Shown one piece after another: positions 41,352 to 49,845 of a stretch of DNA of 64,000 bases. The DNA lies in the NCBI GenBank assembly GCA_035631655.1, contig DASQIH010000170.1:1-64000 (forward strand), read 5' to 3'. The position numbers and the translations under genes were made by a program. The notes below the pieces were generated by a model, which saw only the letters and a program-made list of their open reading frames with translations, did no database searches and was not told the DNA's origin. The stretch's first letter is position 1. Every line of letters starts with the position of its first letter. Origin of the DNA: Gp1-AA122 sp035631655. Lineage in GTDB: Bacteria; Acidobacteriota; Terriglobia; Terriglobales; Acidobacteriaceae.

Positions 41352-42310
41352 ATGCCTCTTCGGTTGTCATCGCTGGGCAAAGGGTGGCCAGGTGGCGCAG
41401 CGCCTTGCCGTGGGCTCTGTTAGCCGCGCTCGCGCTGTCGCCGCTTCTGATTTCCAGTCCAAACCTGGTGCGCTTGCTGTTCACAACCTTTCTTTGGGTC
41501 ACGACCAGTATTGCCTGGAACTTGCTGGGAGGATTCGCGGGACAGGTTTCCTTTGGCTTCGCGGTTTTTTACGGAATGGGTGCCTACACGACCGCATTGC
41601 TCATGAATGCCGGGGTAAATCCATACCCGGCATTCCTGGCCTCTGCTGTAACCGCCGCTCTCGTCTCGCTTGTTGTTGGCCTTCCCGCTTTCCGACTTCG
41701 GGGTCCGTATTTCGCCATTGCCACGATTGGGATCAGCGAAGCGGTGCGCGTAGTGATGACAAATCTGGGTTTTACGGGAGGCGCCAGCGGATACCGCATC
41801 GTGGAGCATCGCCCGTTTCGTCAACTGGAGCACTACTACACCGCGCTGTTGTTGGCCGCGATCGCTTTTGCTATCTCGGCCCTAGTCGCCCACGCGAAGT
41901 TTGGCCTCGGGCTCCAGGCGATTCGACAGGACGAAGATGCCGCCGCTGACGTCGGTGTGAATCCTTACACTTACAAATTGGCGGTGCACGGACTGGCTGC
42001 GGGGTTGACCGGAGTGGCCGGAGGAGTGTTTGCGCGGTACGCTGCCTTTATTCATCCGGGAGGCGTTTTTGGATTTCATACCAGCGTGCACATCTTGCTG
42101 ATGCCGGTGATCGGAGGCATTGGTACGGTGTGGGGACCGGTGCTTGGTGGCTTTGTGTTCGGTATCGTCGAAGAAGAAATTGTGGCTTCCTTCCCTCAAG
42201 TCCATCTCTTGATATACGGTTCGCTGCTGATCCTGATCATCCTCTTCGAACCGGGTGGCATTTTGGGTGGAGCGCGGAAGTTGTTCAGGAGATTCCGTGG
42301 AAAACGTTAA
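41348..42310 (+). CDS. ABC transporter permease (LivM type)
   Basis: A 320-residue permease. The start ATG 41348 overlaps the livH-like stop; the frame upstream to 40775 is only incidental. Family features: IAWNLLGGFAGQVSFGFAVF, GLPAFRLRGPYFAIATIGIS, the EAA-like AIRQDEDAAADVGVN and PVIGGIGTVWGPVLGGFVFG. The C-terminus is basic (ARKLFRRFRGKR). Confidence 0.93.
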   Translation: MNASSVVIAGQRVARWRSALPWALLAALALSPLLISSPNLVRLLFTTFLWVTTSIAWNLLGGFAGQVSFGFAVFYGMGAYTTALLMNAGVNPYPAFLASAVTAALVSLVVGLPAFRLRGPYFAIATIGISEAVRVVMTNLGFTGGASGYRIVEHRPFRQLEHYYTALLLAAIAFAISALVAHAKFGLGLQAIRQDEDAAADVGVNPYTYKLAVHGLAAGLTGVAGGVFARYAAFIHPGGVFGFHTSVHILLMPVIGGIGTVWGPVLGGFVFGIVEEEIVASFPQVHLLIYGSLLILIILFEPGGILGGARKLFRRFRGKR

Positions 42311-43049
42311 CCCCCCGATCCTGGAAGTTGAAAAAGTTACCAAGTACTTCGGAGGCTTGGCCGCCGTCAAGGACGTGAGCTTCGAGGTCCGCCAGGGACA
42401 GATTTTCGGGTTCATTGGGCCGAACGGCGCCGGAAAAACCACTCTTTTCAGCATGATTGCCGGGGCGTTGAAGCCGAGTTCCGGAAGAATCCGCAGCCTT
42501 GGGCGCGATATCACGGGTCTGAAACCATTCAAGCTGATCAAATCGGGGATCGCCCGCACTCACCAGATTGTCCGGCCCTTTCGAGAGATGAGAGTGTTGG
42601 AGAACGTGCAAGTTGCCGTTCATTTTGGTAAGAATCCAATTACCAGTGCAACCGCTGCTAAAGAGCGCGCCATGCAGGCACTGCGCTCGGCAGGCATCGA
42701 TCAGTTAGCAAATGATCCTGCTTCCATTTTGTCGGTCGGACACCAGAAGCGTCTCGAGATCGCCCGGGCCCTCGCTACCGATCCGGACTTGCTGCTCTGC
42801 GATGAGATCTGCGGCGGCCTGACCCATTCCGAGACATCCGACATGTTGCAATTGCTGCGGAGAATCCGCGACAGCGGCACTACGGTCATGTACGTGGAAC
42901 ACGACGTGAAAGCGATCACTTCGGTGTGCGACCGGATCATGGTGCTGAACTATGGAAGAAAACTGGCGGAAGGCACGCCCGAACACATCCAAAGCGATCC
43001 TGCCGTGATCGAGGCCTACCTGGGAACGCGAGCCCCGGGAAAATCGTGA
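42297..43049 (+). CDS. ABC transporter ATP-binding protein (LivG type)
   Basis: A 250-residue ATPase. GTG 42297 (AGGAGA 5 nt upstream) overlaps the livM-like gene by 14 bp. Walker A GPNGAGKTTLFS, signature-region ILSVGHQKRLEIARALATDP, Walker B LLLCDEICGGL (Cys-Asp-Glu), H-loop MYVEHDVKAI. The signature reads SVGHQ rather than LSGGQ, a shift that may lower activity or be a lineage variant. Confidence 0.92.
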   Translation: MENVNPPILEVEKVTKYFGGLAAVKDVSFEVRQGQIFGFIGPNGAGKTTLFSMIAGALKPSSGRIRSLGRDITGLKPFKLIKSGIARTHQIVRPFREMRVLENVQVAVHFGKNPITSATAAKERAMQALRSAGIDQLANDPASILSVGHQKRLEIARALATDPDLLLCDEICGGLTHSETSDMLQLLRRIRDSGTTVMYVEHDVKAITSVCDRIMVLNYGRKLAEGTPEHIQSDPAVIEAYLGTRAPGKS

Positions 43050-43774
43050 ACAACCTGCCCCCAATCTTGCTGCGCATTCAGAGTCTGGAGGTCTGCTATG
43101 AAGCAGTCCAGGTGCTGTGGGGAGTATCGCTGAAGGTGGACAAAGGGCAAGTGGTCTGCCTGATCGGGTCCAACGGCGCTGGGAAAAGCACTACGCTCAA
43201 CGCCATTGCTGGCGTGCTGAAGGCGAAGGGCGGAAGGATTTTTCTCAAGGAGGAGGACCTCACCAAGCAACCACCACGGGAACGGGTGAAACGGCGCATC
43301 ACACTGGTGCCCGAGGCACGCCAACTCTGGCCCAAGATGACGGTGGAAGAAAACCTCTTAATGGGCGCGTTCCCTCCCAATTTTCGCAGGACTGCCGATG
43401 CCAATCTGGCTAGGGTCTATCAAGTGTTCCCGCGGCTCAAGGAGCGCCGTACACAACTGGCCGGCACGCTATCAGGTGGCGAGCAGCAGATGTGTGCGAT
43501 CGGACGCGGCCTTATGCCGGAGCCTGAACTGCTGATGCTCGATGAGCCGACCCTCGGCCTGGCTCCCAAAGCGGTGGATGAGATTTTCGAGTTCATCCGA
43601 AATATACGCAGCCAGGGAGTCACCGTTTTGCTGGTAGCGCAAAATGTTAATTACGCTCTGCAATTTTCCGAATACGCTTACTTGATGGAAACCGGAAGAA
43701 TCACGCTGGAGGGTCCCAGCCATTCCTTGTTGTCGAACCAGTATGTCCAGGAGGCGTACCTGGGTAGTTCATAA
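43046..43774 (+). CDS. ABC transporter ATP-binding protein (LivF type)
   Basis: A 242-residue ATPase starting at GTG 43046, in a 4-bp GTGA overlap with the preceding gene. Walker A GSNGAGKSTTLNAI, Q-loop region VPEARQLWPKMTVEENL, signature LSGGEQQMCAIGRGLMPEPE, Walker B LLMLDEPTLGL. It is the last gene of the Liv-type operon. Confidence 0.94.
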   Translation: MNNLPPILLRIQSLEVCYEAVQVLWGVSLKVDKGQVVCLIGSNGAGKSTTLNAIAGVLKAKGGRIFLKEEDLTKQPPRERVKRRITLVPEARQLWPKMTVEENLLMGAFPPNFRRTADANLARVYQVFPRLKERRTQLAGTLSGGEQQMCAIGRGLMPEPELLMLDEPTLGLAPKAVDEIFEFIRNIRSQGVTVLLVAQNVNYALQFSEYAYLMETGRITLEGPSHSLLSNQYVQEAYLGSS

Positions 43775-43788
43775 GACGTGGGGCTGGT

Positions 43789-44514
43789 TCACACAGCGGG
43801 TTTGGACTGCGCCCGCTCCTGGTTAGTGGAAGAAACGCGAGAGTCTTCGCGGATCTGTATAAGATGAGCGCGCATTTCCTCGCGCGCCTTCTCTGGATCG
43901 CGCTTCTCGATCGCTTCCAGAATGCACTTGTGATGGAACTGACCACGCTGGGGCCCACCGGCAACGTTAAAAATGCGCATCCGCTGTTCGCGCAACAGGG
44001 CCACAATCGAGTCGAGGAGGGACAAGATCAGCGGATTCGCAGCGGCCTCTGCCAGGGAAAGGTGAAAATCCAGATCGGCTTCGATAAAAGCGTCCGGATC
44101 CTGCAAAGAGCGATCCATGACAGCAACCGCCTCACGCATGCTCACGAGATGCTGTTCTTCGGCGCGAGTCGCTGCCAGCGCTGCGATGTCGGGTTCCAGA
44201 ATGGCGCGTACTTCAGCGAGGTGGTTGGTGCCTTCCAGCTGGCCAATCTTCATCATTAAGTCGAGCGATTGCCGGATCGCGTGCGAAGTGCCGTTCATAA
44301 TGAATGTACCCCGGCCAGAATAAGCTTCGACCAGACCTTTTTCGCTGAGCGCCTTGATGGCTTCTCGAACGGCGGTTCGGCTAACGCCAAATTGTTGTGC
44401 CAATTCGCGTTCCGCGGGTAATTGGTCCCCGGTTTTGAGAATACCTTTGAGGATCGATTCTTCGATTTGACGAACGATTTGCTCGTAGAGGCGCGATCGG
44501 ACGGCTTTGTACAC
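43789..44514 (-). CDS. GntR-family regulator, FadR/FCD subgroup
   Basis: A 241-residue repressor-type regulator. Winged HTH: SRLYEQIVRQIEESILKGIL, LPAERELAQQFGVSRTAVRE, EAYSGRGTFIM. The C-terminal all-helical FCD domain has the metal-site pattern (D-x3-H in IEADLDFHLSL, later FHHKCI with HH). FCD members bind carboxylic acids. It lies between the Liv importer and a TonB-dependent receptor gene and is divergent from the latter; the intervening 207 bp carries repeated operator-like sequences. Confidence 0.9.
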   Translation of the reverse strand: MYKAVRSRLYEQIVRQIEESILKGILKTGDQLPAERELAQQFGVSRTAVREAIKALSEKGLVEAYSGRGTFIMNGTSHAIRQSLDLMMKIGQLEGTNHLAEVRAILEPDIAALAATRAEEQHLVSMREAVAVMDRSLQDPDAFIEADLDFHLSLAEAAANPLILSLLDSIVALLREQRMRIFNVAGGPQRGQFHHKCILEAIEKRDPEKAREEMRAHLIQIREDSRVSSTNQERAQSKPAV

Positions 44515-44529
44515 CGGAGTTCCCCTGTC

Positions 44530-44677
44530 TCGGACCGGACTGTGTTCCCCCGGACTGTGGCGCCTGGAGGTGGTCTGGCACCTATACCACAGTGTTGGAT
44601 GTCCCTGTCAAGCAAAGACTTTCAGAAATGTCTTGACATAGAAGTTTAGAAGGTGGTACAGCTGTCGGACCAGACTG
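44530..44677. promoter_or_regulatory. Repeated FadR-type operator candidates and promoter of the TonB-dependent receptor gene
   Basis: TCGGACCGGACTG (44530-44542) and TCGGACCAGACTG (44665-44677) share 12 of 13 bases; TGGTCTGGCACC (44571-44582) is a related copy in the reverse sense. TTGACA (44633-44638) with TACAGC (44657-44662) forms a candidate promoter, and the second operator copy lies right behind it, as expected for repression. The first copy lies at the start of the regulator gene, suggesting autoregulation. Confidence 0.6.
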
Positions 44678-44721
44678 GGGTTCGCGACCGCATTCCAAAA
44701 AACCCGCTCAAAAGGGGGCTT

Positions 44722-47700
44722 ATGACTTGCCTGACCTCGAGGAACGCCGTTCGGGTCTTGGGTATCAGTGTGGGAATTCTCCTGCTGAGCCTTCCCCTGT
44801 TCTCACAGACCACGCCAGGCCGCATCCTTGGCAACGTTAGCGATCAGACGGGCGCTGTTCTGAGCGGCGCCAAGGTGACCATTACCGACGTGCAACGCGG
44901 GGTGACACGCACCGTGACTACGGATGCATCCGGACGATACGTGGCTGCCGACGTTCCGCCCGGCGTTTACATGGTCCATGTCGAATCCAAAGGCTTCAAG
45001 ACGGTCGAGCGCCCCAACATCCAAGTCGAGGTTGCAAAGGACGTTCCTCTCGACTTCACCCTGCAACCCGGTGAGGCTTCGGAAAAAATTGTAGTTCTGG
45101 AAGAGGTTCCTCTGGTCGATACGACCTCGTCCGCCCTGGGCGGGACTCTCAGCAACAAGGAGATTAACGAACTCCCCCTGAGTGGCCGCAATTACGAGAA
45201 CCTGCTGCAACTAAGGCCGGGAGTCATGCGGTATCCGGGAGGTGGGTTCTCCACCACAAGTGCGAATGGCCTTCGTGCCGAGGACAATGCTTATTTTATT
45301 GATGGTCTGTTCAATAGCGAGCCGTACTCCGGGCAAGCCATCATCAATGGAGCGGGAATCGCAGGCGACTCGGCCACGATTCTGCCGATTGATGCGATCC
45401 AGGAGTTCAATCTTCAGCAGAACCCTCCCGCCGAGTATGGTTGGAAACCGGGAGCCGTGGTTAACGTGGGACTGAAATCCGGCACCAACGCTGTGCATGG
45501 AACGGCTTTTGGCTTCGGCCGCGATGGAGCGATGGACGCGCGGAACTTCTTCAACACGTCGCCTAATCCAAAATTGACCCGGACACTGGAGCAATTTGGC
45601 GGCAGTTTAGGCGGAGCGATTATAAAGGACAAGGCGTTCTTCTTCGGCGCCTACGAAGGCCAGCGTTATAACGTGGGCAACTCGTTCGGGGGCGTCACCA
45701 GCCCTTCGATGATGCATATGCCGGACAATGGGACCTGTTCATTCGGTTTTGCCGGTGACTGTGCCGACAGTATTCCCGATGCGATTGCGGACCTGCAGCT
45801 GGCACCTGCAGGTTCCGGAGTGATCGTCAGTCCCGCGAGCCTGCTGATTTCCGGGTGCGCGCTCTCAGGCGGCGTCGTCACGTGCAACGGCCAGGGATTT
45901 CCCATGAACACTACTCAGGGAATCGATATCCCTAACGGATTTAGCAACAACGTCCACGTTGATAACGTGACCGGCAAGATTGACTACCATCTGAACGAAC
46001 GGCATACCATCAACGGCATGTATTTTTTTGGCAACAACTCCGGGACGGTCGAAGACTTCCCTGAGTACCAGTCCAAGTGGCGCTCCAAGATTCACACGCG
46101 TGCCCAGGTTGTGGGAGGCAGCTGGGTTTGGATTCCCAGCGCGAATTGGGTGAATGAGGCACGCGTTGGTTACAACCGGCTGTACCAGCCGACGCTGCCC
46201 GGCGATCTCAGTGTCCCCGCCTCCGCGTATGGTCTGAATACAGGTGTAAGCGGTCCTTTCACAGGAGGCTTGCCGCGCATCGGTTTCGGCGGCTACTTCT
46301 TCCCCGGACTCGGCGGTTTCAAGTGGCCCAAGTTCCAGGGTCCCGACGCGATCACCCAAGTGGTGGATCACATCTCCTACACCAAGGGCAAACATGCCTT
46401 AAAGTTTGGCGGTGAGATGCACTACAACAGAGTCAGGAACGCCGCGTATGGCAATGCCCGGGGTAGCATCACGTTCCTGGGTGGTGTTGTGAGTCCTGGC
46501 CCCCCTGGCAGCGTCACTCCGGCTTCGAGCCAACTCGAGGACTTCTTCGCTGGCGCGCCCTTCAAGTCGTCGGTAGAAGTCGGTGATCCTACTCTGGAAC
46601 TCGACAACTGGGCGTATGGGACATTTATCCAGGATGACTGGCGGGCCACTAAGCGGCTAACCATCAACTTCGGCCTGCGTTACGAGTACAATACAGTTCC
46701 GCAGGAAGCTCATGATCGACTGGGAAATTTCGATCCGAACCGGGGCATGGTGCAGGTAGGCCATCAGATCAACAGCCTTTACAAGCCCGATCACAAGAAC
46801 TTCGCCCCCCGTTTCGGTTTTGCCTGGGATGTGGGCGGTAACGGTCGCACTGTGCTGCGCGGCGGCGGCGGGCTGATCTACGAAACCGTAAACTGGCAGT
46901 CTTTTGTCGCCTTCAACAACGCCTTTGGTCCGGGCAGCGTTCCGACTGGGGCGCCGATCGATGCATCAGGCAACACTTCCGGCGGCACGATCACCACGGG
47001 TAACGTGACGGTAAAGAACTTTCTGAACTATCCCACGACCTGGGATACTGGCAACCCGCCCCTTTACGGTACCTCGGTCGATTGCAACGCTAGCCCTTGC
47101 CCGATCATGACCGTCGATCGCAACCTCACGACACCCTACGTGTGGGATTGGACCTTGAACCTGCAGCATGCCTTCACGCCGAACCTATCCGTGGAAGTCG
47201 CCTATGTCGGCAACCGTGGCAAGAACCTGACGGGAATTCGTGATATCAACCAGCCGCCGGTGGGCTCGGGTTGGGGAACCGGTCCTGGTGGCGAGCTTAC
47301 CCTATGCCTAGCCAGCGCCCCGGCTTACGACAACTGTGTGGCTGACAACAACGGGGGCGAAGAGGCGAACCGGCCTTTCGCGGTGAAGTTTCCTTATCTG
47401 GCCAACATTTTCCAGATGGCTAACGTGTATCGCTCCAGCTATAACGGCCTGCAAGTTACATTGAATGCACGCAACTTCCATGGTCTGAGCATGGTGGCAG
47501 GCTATACGTACTCGCACGCGCTGGATGATGTGGGCGCGAATTGGGATTTTGGCTACGGCTCCGGCTTGCCGCAGAATTCTTACAACGTCGGCGCCGAGTA
47601 TGCCAACAGCGACTTCGACATCCGGCACCGGCTGACACTGTCGCTCACTTACGCTGTCCCTGGGACTAGAGGTTACGGCCAGATGCTGGAAGGCTGGGAA

Positions 47701-48324
47701 ATCAACACCATCACAACTTTGCAAACCCCGCAGTACTGGGGGCCCATCGATCTGGGAACAGACGCCGCAGGCACCGGTTCGCTGCCGGTGAGTCCGCCGG
47801 CAACGGCCCCAATTCGCTGGAGCTTCTACGGCAAGGCGTCGCAGTTCAAGTCTGGCAAGGGAGTGGGGATTCCCTACTTCGCGGGCGCCAGCAACGCGTC
47901 CTGCGCTGCGCAAGCGCTGACCGTGGATGGGGGCACTCTAGGCGCGTCGACGGCATCTTTGAACTTGTTCGGCTGCTACGCCCAAGGCGGTTCGGTCATG
48001 ATTCCGCCGCCCCTTGGCCAGTTCGGCAATATGGGCCGGAACATGTTTCCGGATACCGGTTTCAGGAACTTCGATTTCTCGCTAGCCAAGAACTTCCACT
48101 TCGGTGAGCGGTACCGCCTGCAGTTCCGCGCCGAGTTTTTCAACATTTTCAATCATCCGAACTTCGCCAATCCGTATGGCGGACAAAACGGGTTTGGGCT
48201 GAACGATCCTTCGGTGCAGCCGTTCGGTTGCGGTTGCGCCACGCCGGACATCGCGGCAGCCAACCCGGCCATTGGCTCCGGCGGACCCCGCTCTATTCAA
48301 CTCGGGGCGAAGTTCGTTTTCTAG
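44722..48324 (+). CDS. TonB-dependent receptor with N-terminal CarbopepD-regulatory domain (Oar-like)
   Basis: About 1,200 residues from ATG 44722 (GGGGG just upstream) with signal GISVGILLLSLPLFSQ. The first ~90 mature residues are a carboxypeptidase-regulatory Ig-like domain (GRILGNVSDQTGAVLSGAKV, ASGRYVAADVPPGVYMV). The plug has INELPLSGRNYENLLQLRPG and GLRAEDNAYFIDGLFN. The long beta-barrel ends in QLGAKFVF with the terminal Phe. No TonB box is clear. Typical for Acidobacteriota substrate uptake; the ligand is unknown. Likely controlled by the divergent FadR-type regulator. Confidence 0.92.
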   Translation: MTCLTSRNAVRVLGISVGILLLSLPLFSQTTPGRILGNVSDQTGAVLSGAKVTITDVQRGVTRTVTTDASGRYVAADVPPGVYMVHVESKGFKTVERPNIQVEVAKDVPLDFTLQPGEASEKIVVLEEVPLVDTTSSALGGTLSNKEINELPLSGRNYENLLQLRPGVMRYPGGGFSTTSANGLRAEDNAYFIDGLFNSEPYSGQAIINGAGIAGDSATILPIDAIQEFNLQQNPPAEYGWKPGAVVNVGLKSGTNAVHGTAFGFGRDGAMDARNFFNTSPNPKLTRTLEQFGGSLGGAIIKDKAFFFGAYEGQRYNVGNSFGGVTSPSMMHMPDNGTCSFGFAGDCADSIPDAIADLQLAPAGSGVIVSPASLLISGCALSGGVVTCNGQGFPMNTTQGIDIPNGFSNNVHVDNVTGKIDYHLNERHTINGMYFFGNNSGTVEDFPEYQSKWRSKIHTRAQVVGGSWVWIPSANWVNEARVGYNRLYQPTLPGDLSVPASAYGLNTGVSGPFTGGLPRIGFGGYFFPGLGGFKWPKFQGPDAITQVVDHISYTKGKHALKFGGEMHYNRVRNAAYGNARGSITFLGGVVSPGPPGSVTPASSQLEDFFAGAPFKSSVEVGDPTLELDNWAYGTFIQDDWRATKRLTINFGLRYEYNTVPQEAHDRLGNFDPNRGMVQVGHQINSLYKPDHKNFAPRFGFAWDVGGNGRTVLRGGGGLIYETVNWQSFVAFNNAFGPGSVPTGAPIDASGNTSGGTITTGNVTVKNFLNYPTTWDTGNPPLYGTSVDCNASPCPIMTVDRNLTTPYVWDWTLNLQHAFTPNLSVEVAYVGNRGKNLTGIRDINQPPVGSGWGTGPGGELTLCLASAPAYDNCVADNNGGEEANRPFAVKFPYLANIFQMANVYRSSYNGLQVTLNARNFHGLSMVAGYTYSHALDDVGANWDFGYGSGLPQNSYNVGAEYANSDFDIRHRLTLSLTYAVPGTRGYGQMLEGWEINTITTLQTPQYWGPIDLGTDAAGTGSLPVSPPATAPIRWSFYGKASQFKSGKGVGIPYFAGASNASCAAQALTVDGGTLGASTASLNLFGCYAQGGSVMIPPPLGQFGNMGRNMFPDTGFRNFDFSLAKNFHFGERYRLQFRAEFFNIFNHPNFANPYGGQNGFGLNDPSVQPFGCGCATPDIAAANPAIGSGGPRSIQLGAKFVF

Positions 48325-48345
48325 TACGAGTCAAAAGCGCATTCC

Positions 48346-48375
48346 AAGGCTGGACCCAATGTGTCCGGCCTTTTT
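48346..48375 (+). terminator. Intrinsic terminator of the first TonB-dependent receptor gene
   Basis: AAGGCTGGAC (48346-48355), a 7-nt loop, GTCCGGCCTT (48363-48372), then a T-run through 48375. A 10-bp stem with one G-U pair, 22 bp past the stop codon. Confidence 0.85.
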
Positions 48376-48429
48376 CATCGATCTTGGTCGTTCCAAAGGC
48401 CGTGGCTCTACAAAACCGGACTGCGAATC

Positions 48430-49656
48430 ATGATGAACAAAACTCATCCCACTTTGTTAGTGTTGGCTCTCGCCGTCGTGCCGACAATGATGCACGCCCA
48501 AGAACCCCGCGAGCGCACCATTGACGAGATCAAGACAGAGGCCATTCGCCGCGCTGAGGTTGGCCAGTATCCCATGATTGGGCTTGATCCCGCCGACGTA
48601 CGCGAAGCTTTTGCTTCGATCAAAACCAAAGATAAAGACGAGTGGGCCGCCGCCTTCATCCATGTCGGCGATCGGTATATGGAGGAAGGTAACAAGCTGG
48701 CGGCTACGGACTCCGCGAAAGCCAATGCTGACTACATCCGGGCCTGGCGCATTTATTCCTTCGGGCGCTGGCCGGTGCCATCATCTCCCGGAAAACAGCG
48801 GGCCTACGCCAAGGCGCTGGAAGCGTTTCTTGCACATGCCCGGTTTCTCGATCCGCCTTTGAAGGTTGTCCACATCCCGTTCGAGGGCTCGCAGATTACC
48901 GGCTATCTACGGCTGCCTAAGGATGCGAAGGGACCGGTGCCGCTGGTGATCGCGGTGAACGGTCTGGACAGCCGGAAGGAAGATTTGTCGGAAAGTTTTG
49001 CCGCCATCCTGCCTTATGGAATTGGTTCCCTCGCGGTGGATGGGCCGGGGACAGGGCAGGCGCCAATCAAAGTCAGCGTAAACGCTGACCGGATGCTCTC
49101 GCGCGTAATCGATTATGTTCAGACGCTGCCGGAAGTAGATAAAGACCGGCTCACCGTTCATGGCGTGAGCTGGGGGGCTTACTGGGCAACCAAGCTGGCG
49201 ATTGTCGAGCACGCGCGGTTGCGCGGGGCAAGCGCGCAATCGCCTCCCGTGCATGATTTCTTCCAGAAAGAATTCCTCACGAAGTCGCTGCTGGGCAACC
49301 GGGAGTATCTGTTCGACCAGGTCCCGGCGCTGATGTCAATTTTCGAAGGGGTAAACACTCTCGATGAAATGGTCGCCGCGTTTCCCAAGATGTCGCTGGT
49401 TACTCTGGGTTTGCTAGGGAAACCAATGTCACCGATGCTGGTGATTGCCGGAGTGCTGGACACCCAGGTTCCAATCTCCGACATTTACCTGCTGATGAGT
49501 AAAGGCGACGTTCCCAAGGAAGCGTGGATCAATCCCCAAGGTGGTCACCTGGGACGGCAGGTGAAGGTGTGGCCGGATCCCAAGATTTTCAAGCAGGTCA
49601 TCATTCCCTGGACAGTACGGACCCTGGAGCCCGAACCGTCAAAAGAAACCCACTGA
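48430..49656 (+). CDS. Exported alpha/beta hydrolase (FrsA/DUF1100-like esterase)
   Basis: About 408 residues from ATG 48430 (48433 is equivalent), with signal LLVLALAVVPTMMHAQ. An N-terminal helical part precedes the hydrolase fold. The cap and oxyanion part is VPLVIAVNGLDSRKEDLSES, the nucleophile elbow HGVSWGAYWATKLA, the acid in IAGVLDTQVPISD and the His in NPQGGHLGRQ. It presumably cleaves an ester or amide in the periplasm. It follows a terminator, so it probably has its own promoter. Convergent with the fused monooxygenase gene. Confidence 0.85.
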   Translation: MMNKTHPTLLVLALAVVPTMMHAQEPRERTIDEIKTEAIRRAEVGQYPMIGLDPADVREAFASIKTKDKDEWAAAFIHVGDRYMEEGNKLAATDSAKANADYIRAWRIYSFGRWPVPSSPGKQRAYAKALEAFLAHARFLDPPLKVVHIPFEGSQITGYLRLPKDAKGPVPLVIAVNGLDSRKEDLSESFAAILPYGIGSLAVDGPGTGQAPIKVSVNADRMLSRVIDYVQTLPEVDKDRLTVHGVSWGAYWATKLAIVEHARLRGASAQSPPVHDFFQKEFLTKSLLGNREYLFDQVPALMSIFEGVNTLDEMVAAFPKMSLVTLGLLGKPMSPMLVIAGVLDTQVPISDIYLLMSKGDVPKEAWINPQGGHLGRQVKVWPDPKIFKQVIIPWTVRTLEPEPSKETH

Positions 49657-49845
49657 TTTGCTCGGCGATCTCCGCGCTCTCGGCGGTGAATGAGTCTTTA
49701 GCTTGTCTTAAGCCCTTTTGGAACCATCGGTAGCGTGCGGAGGCGCACCCCGGTGGCATCGAAAATAGTGAAAATCCCAGGCGAGGATCGTTCCGTCCTG
49801 GCGCAGGCCGCCGGTGATGTCGATAGCCGTGAGAGCTGCTTCTAA
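49657..49845. other. 189-bp gap between convergent genes
   Basis: No gene is supported. It includes a GATCTCCGCGCTCTCGGCGG stretch (49670-49689) of the 'CTCTGCG' simple-repeat kind. One minus frame near 49840-49760 reads AIDITGGLRQDGTILAWDFH, faintly like a molybdenum-hydroxylase large-subunit fragment, but it is too short to call. Confidence 0.3.

Noticed and set aside
49760..49842. Possible molybdenum-hydroxylase fragment (AIDITGGLRQDGTILAWDFH) on the minus strand
   Set aside because: Fewer than 30 residues with only weak family resemblance and no flanking support; recorded as a gap.
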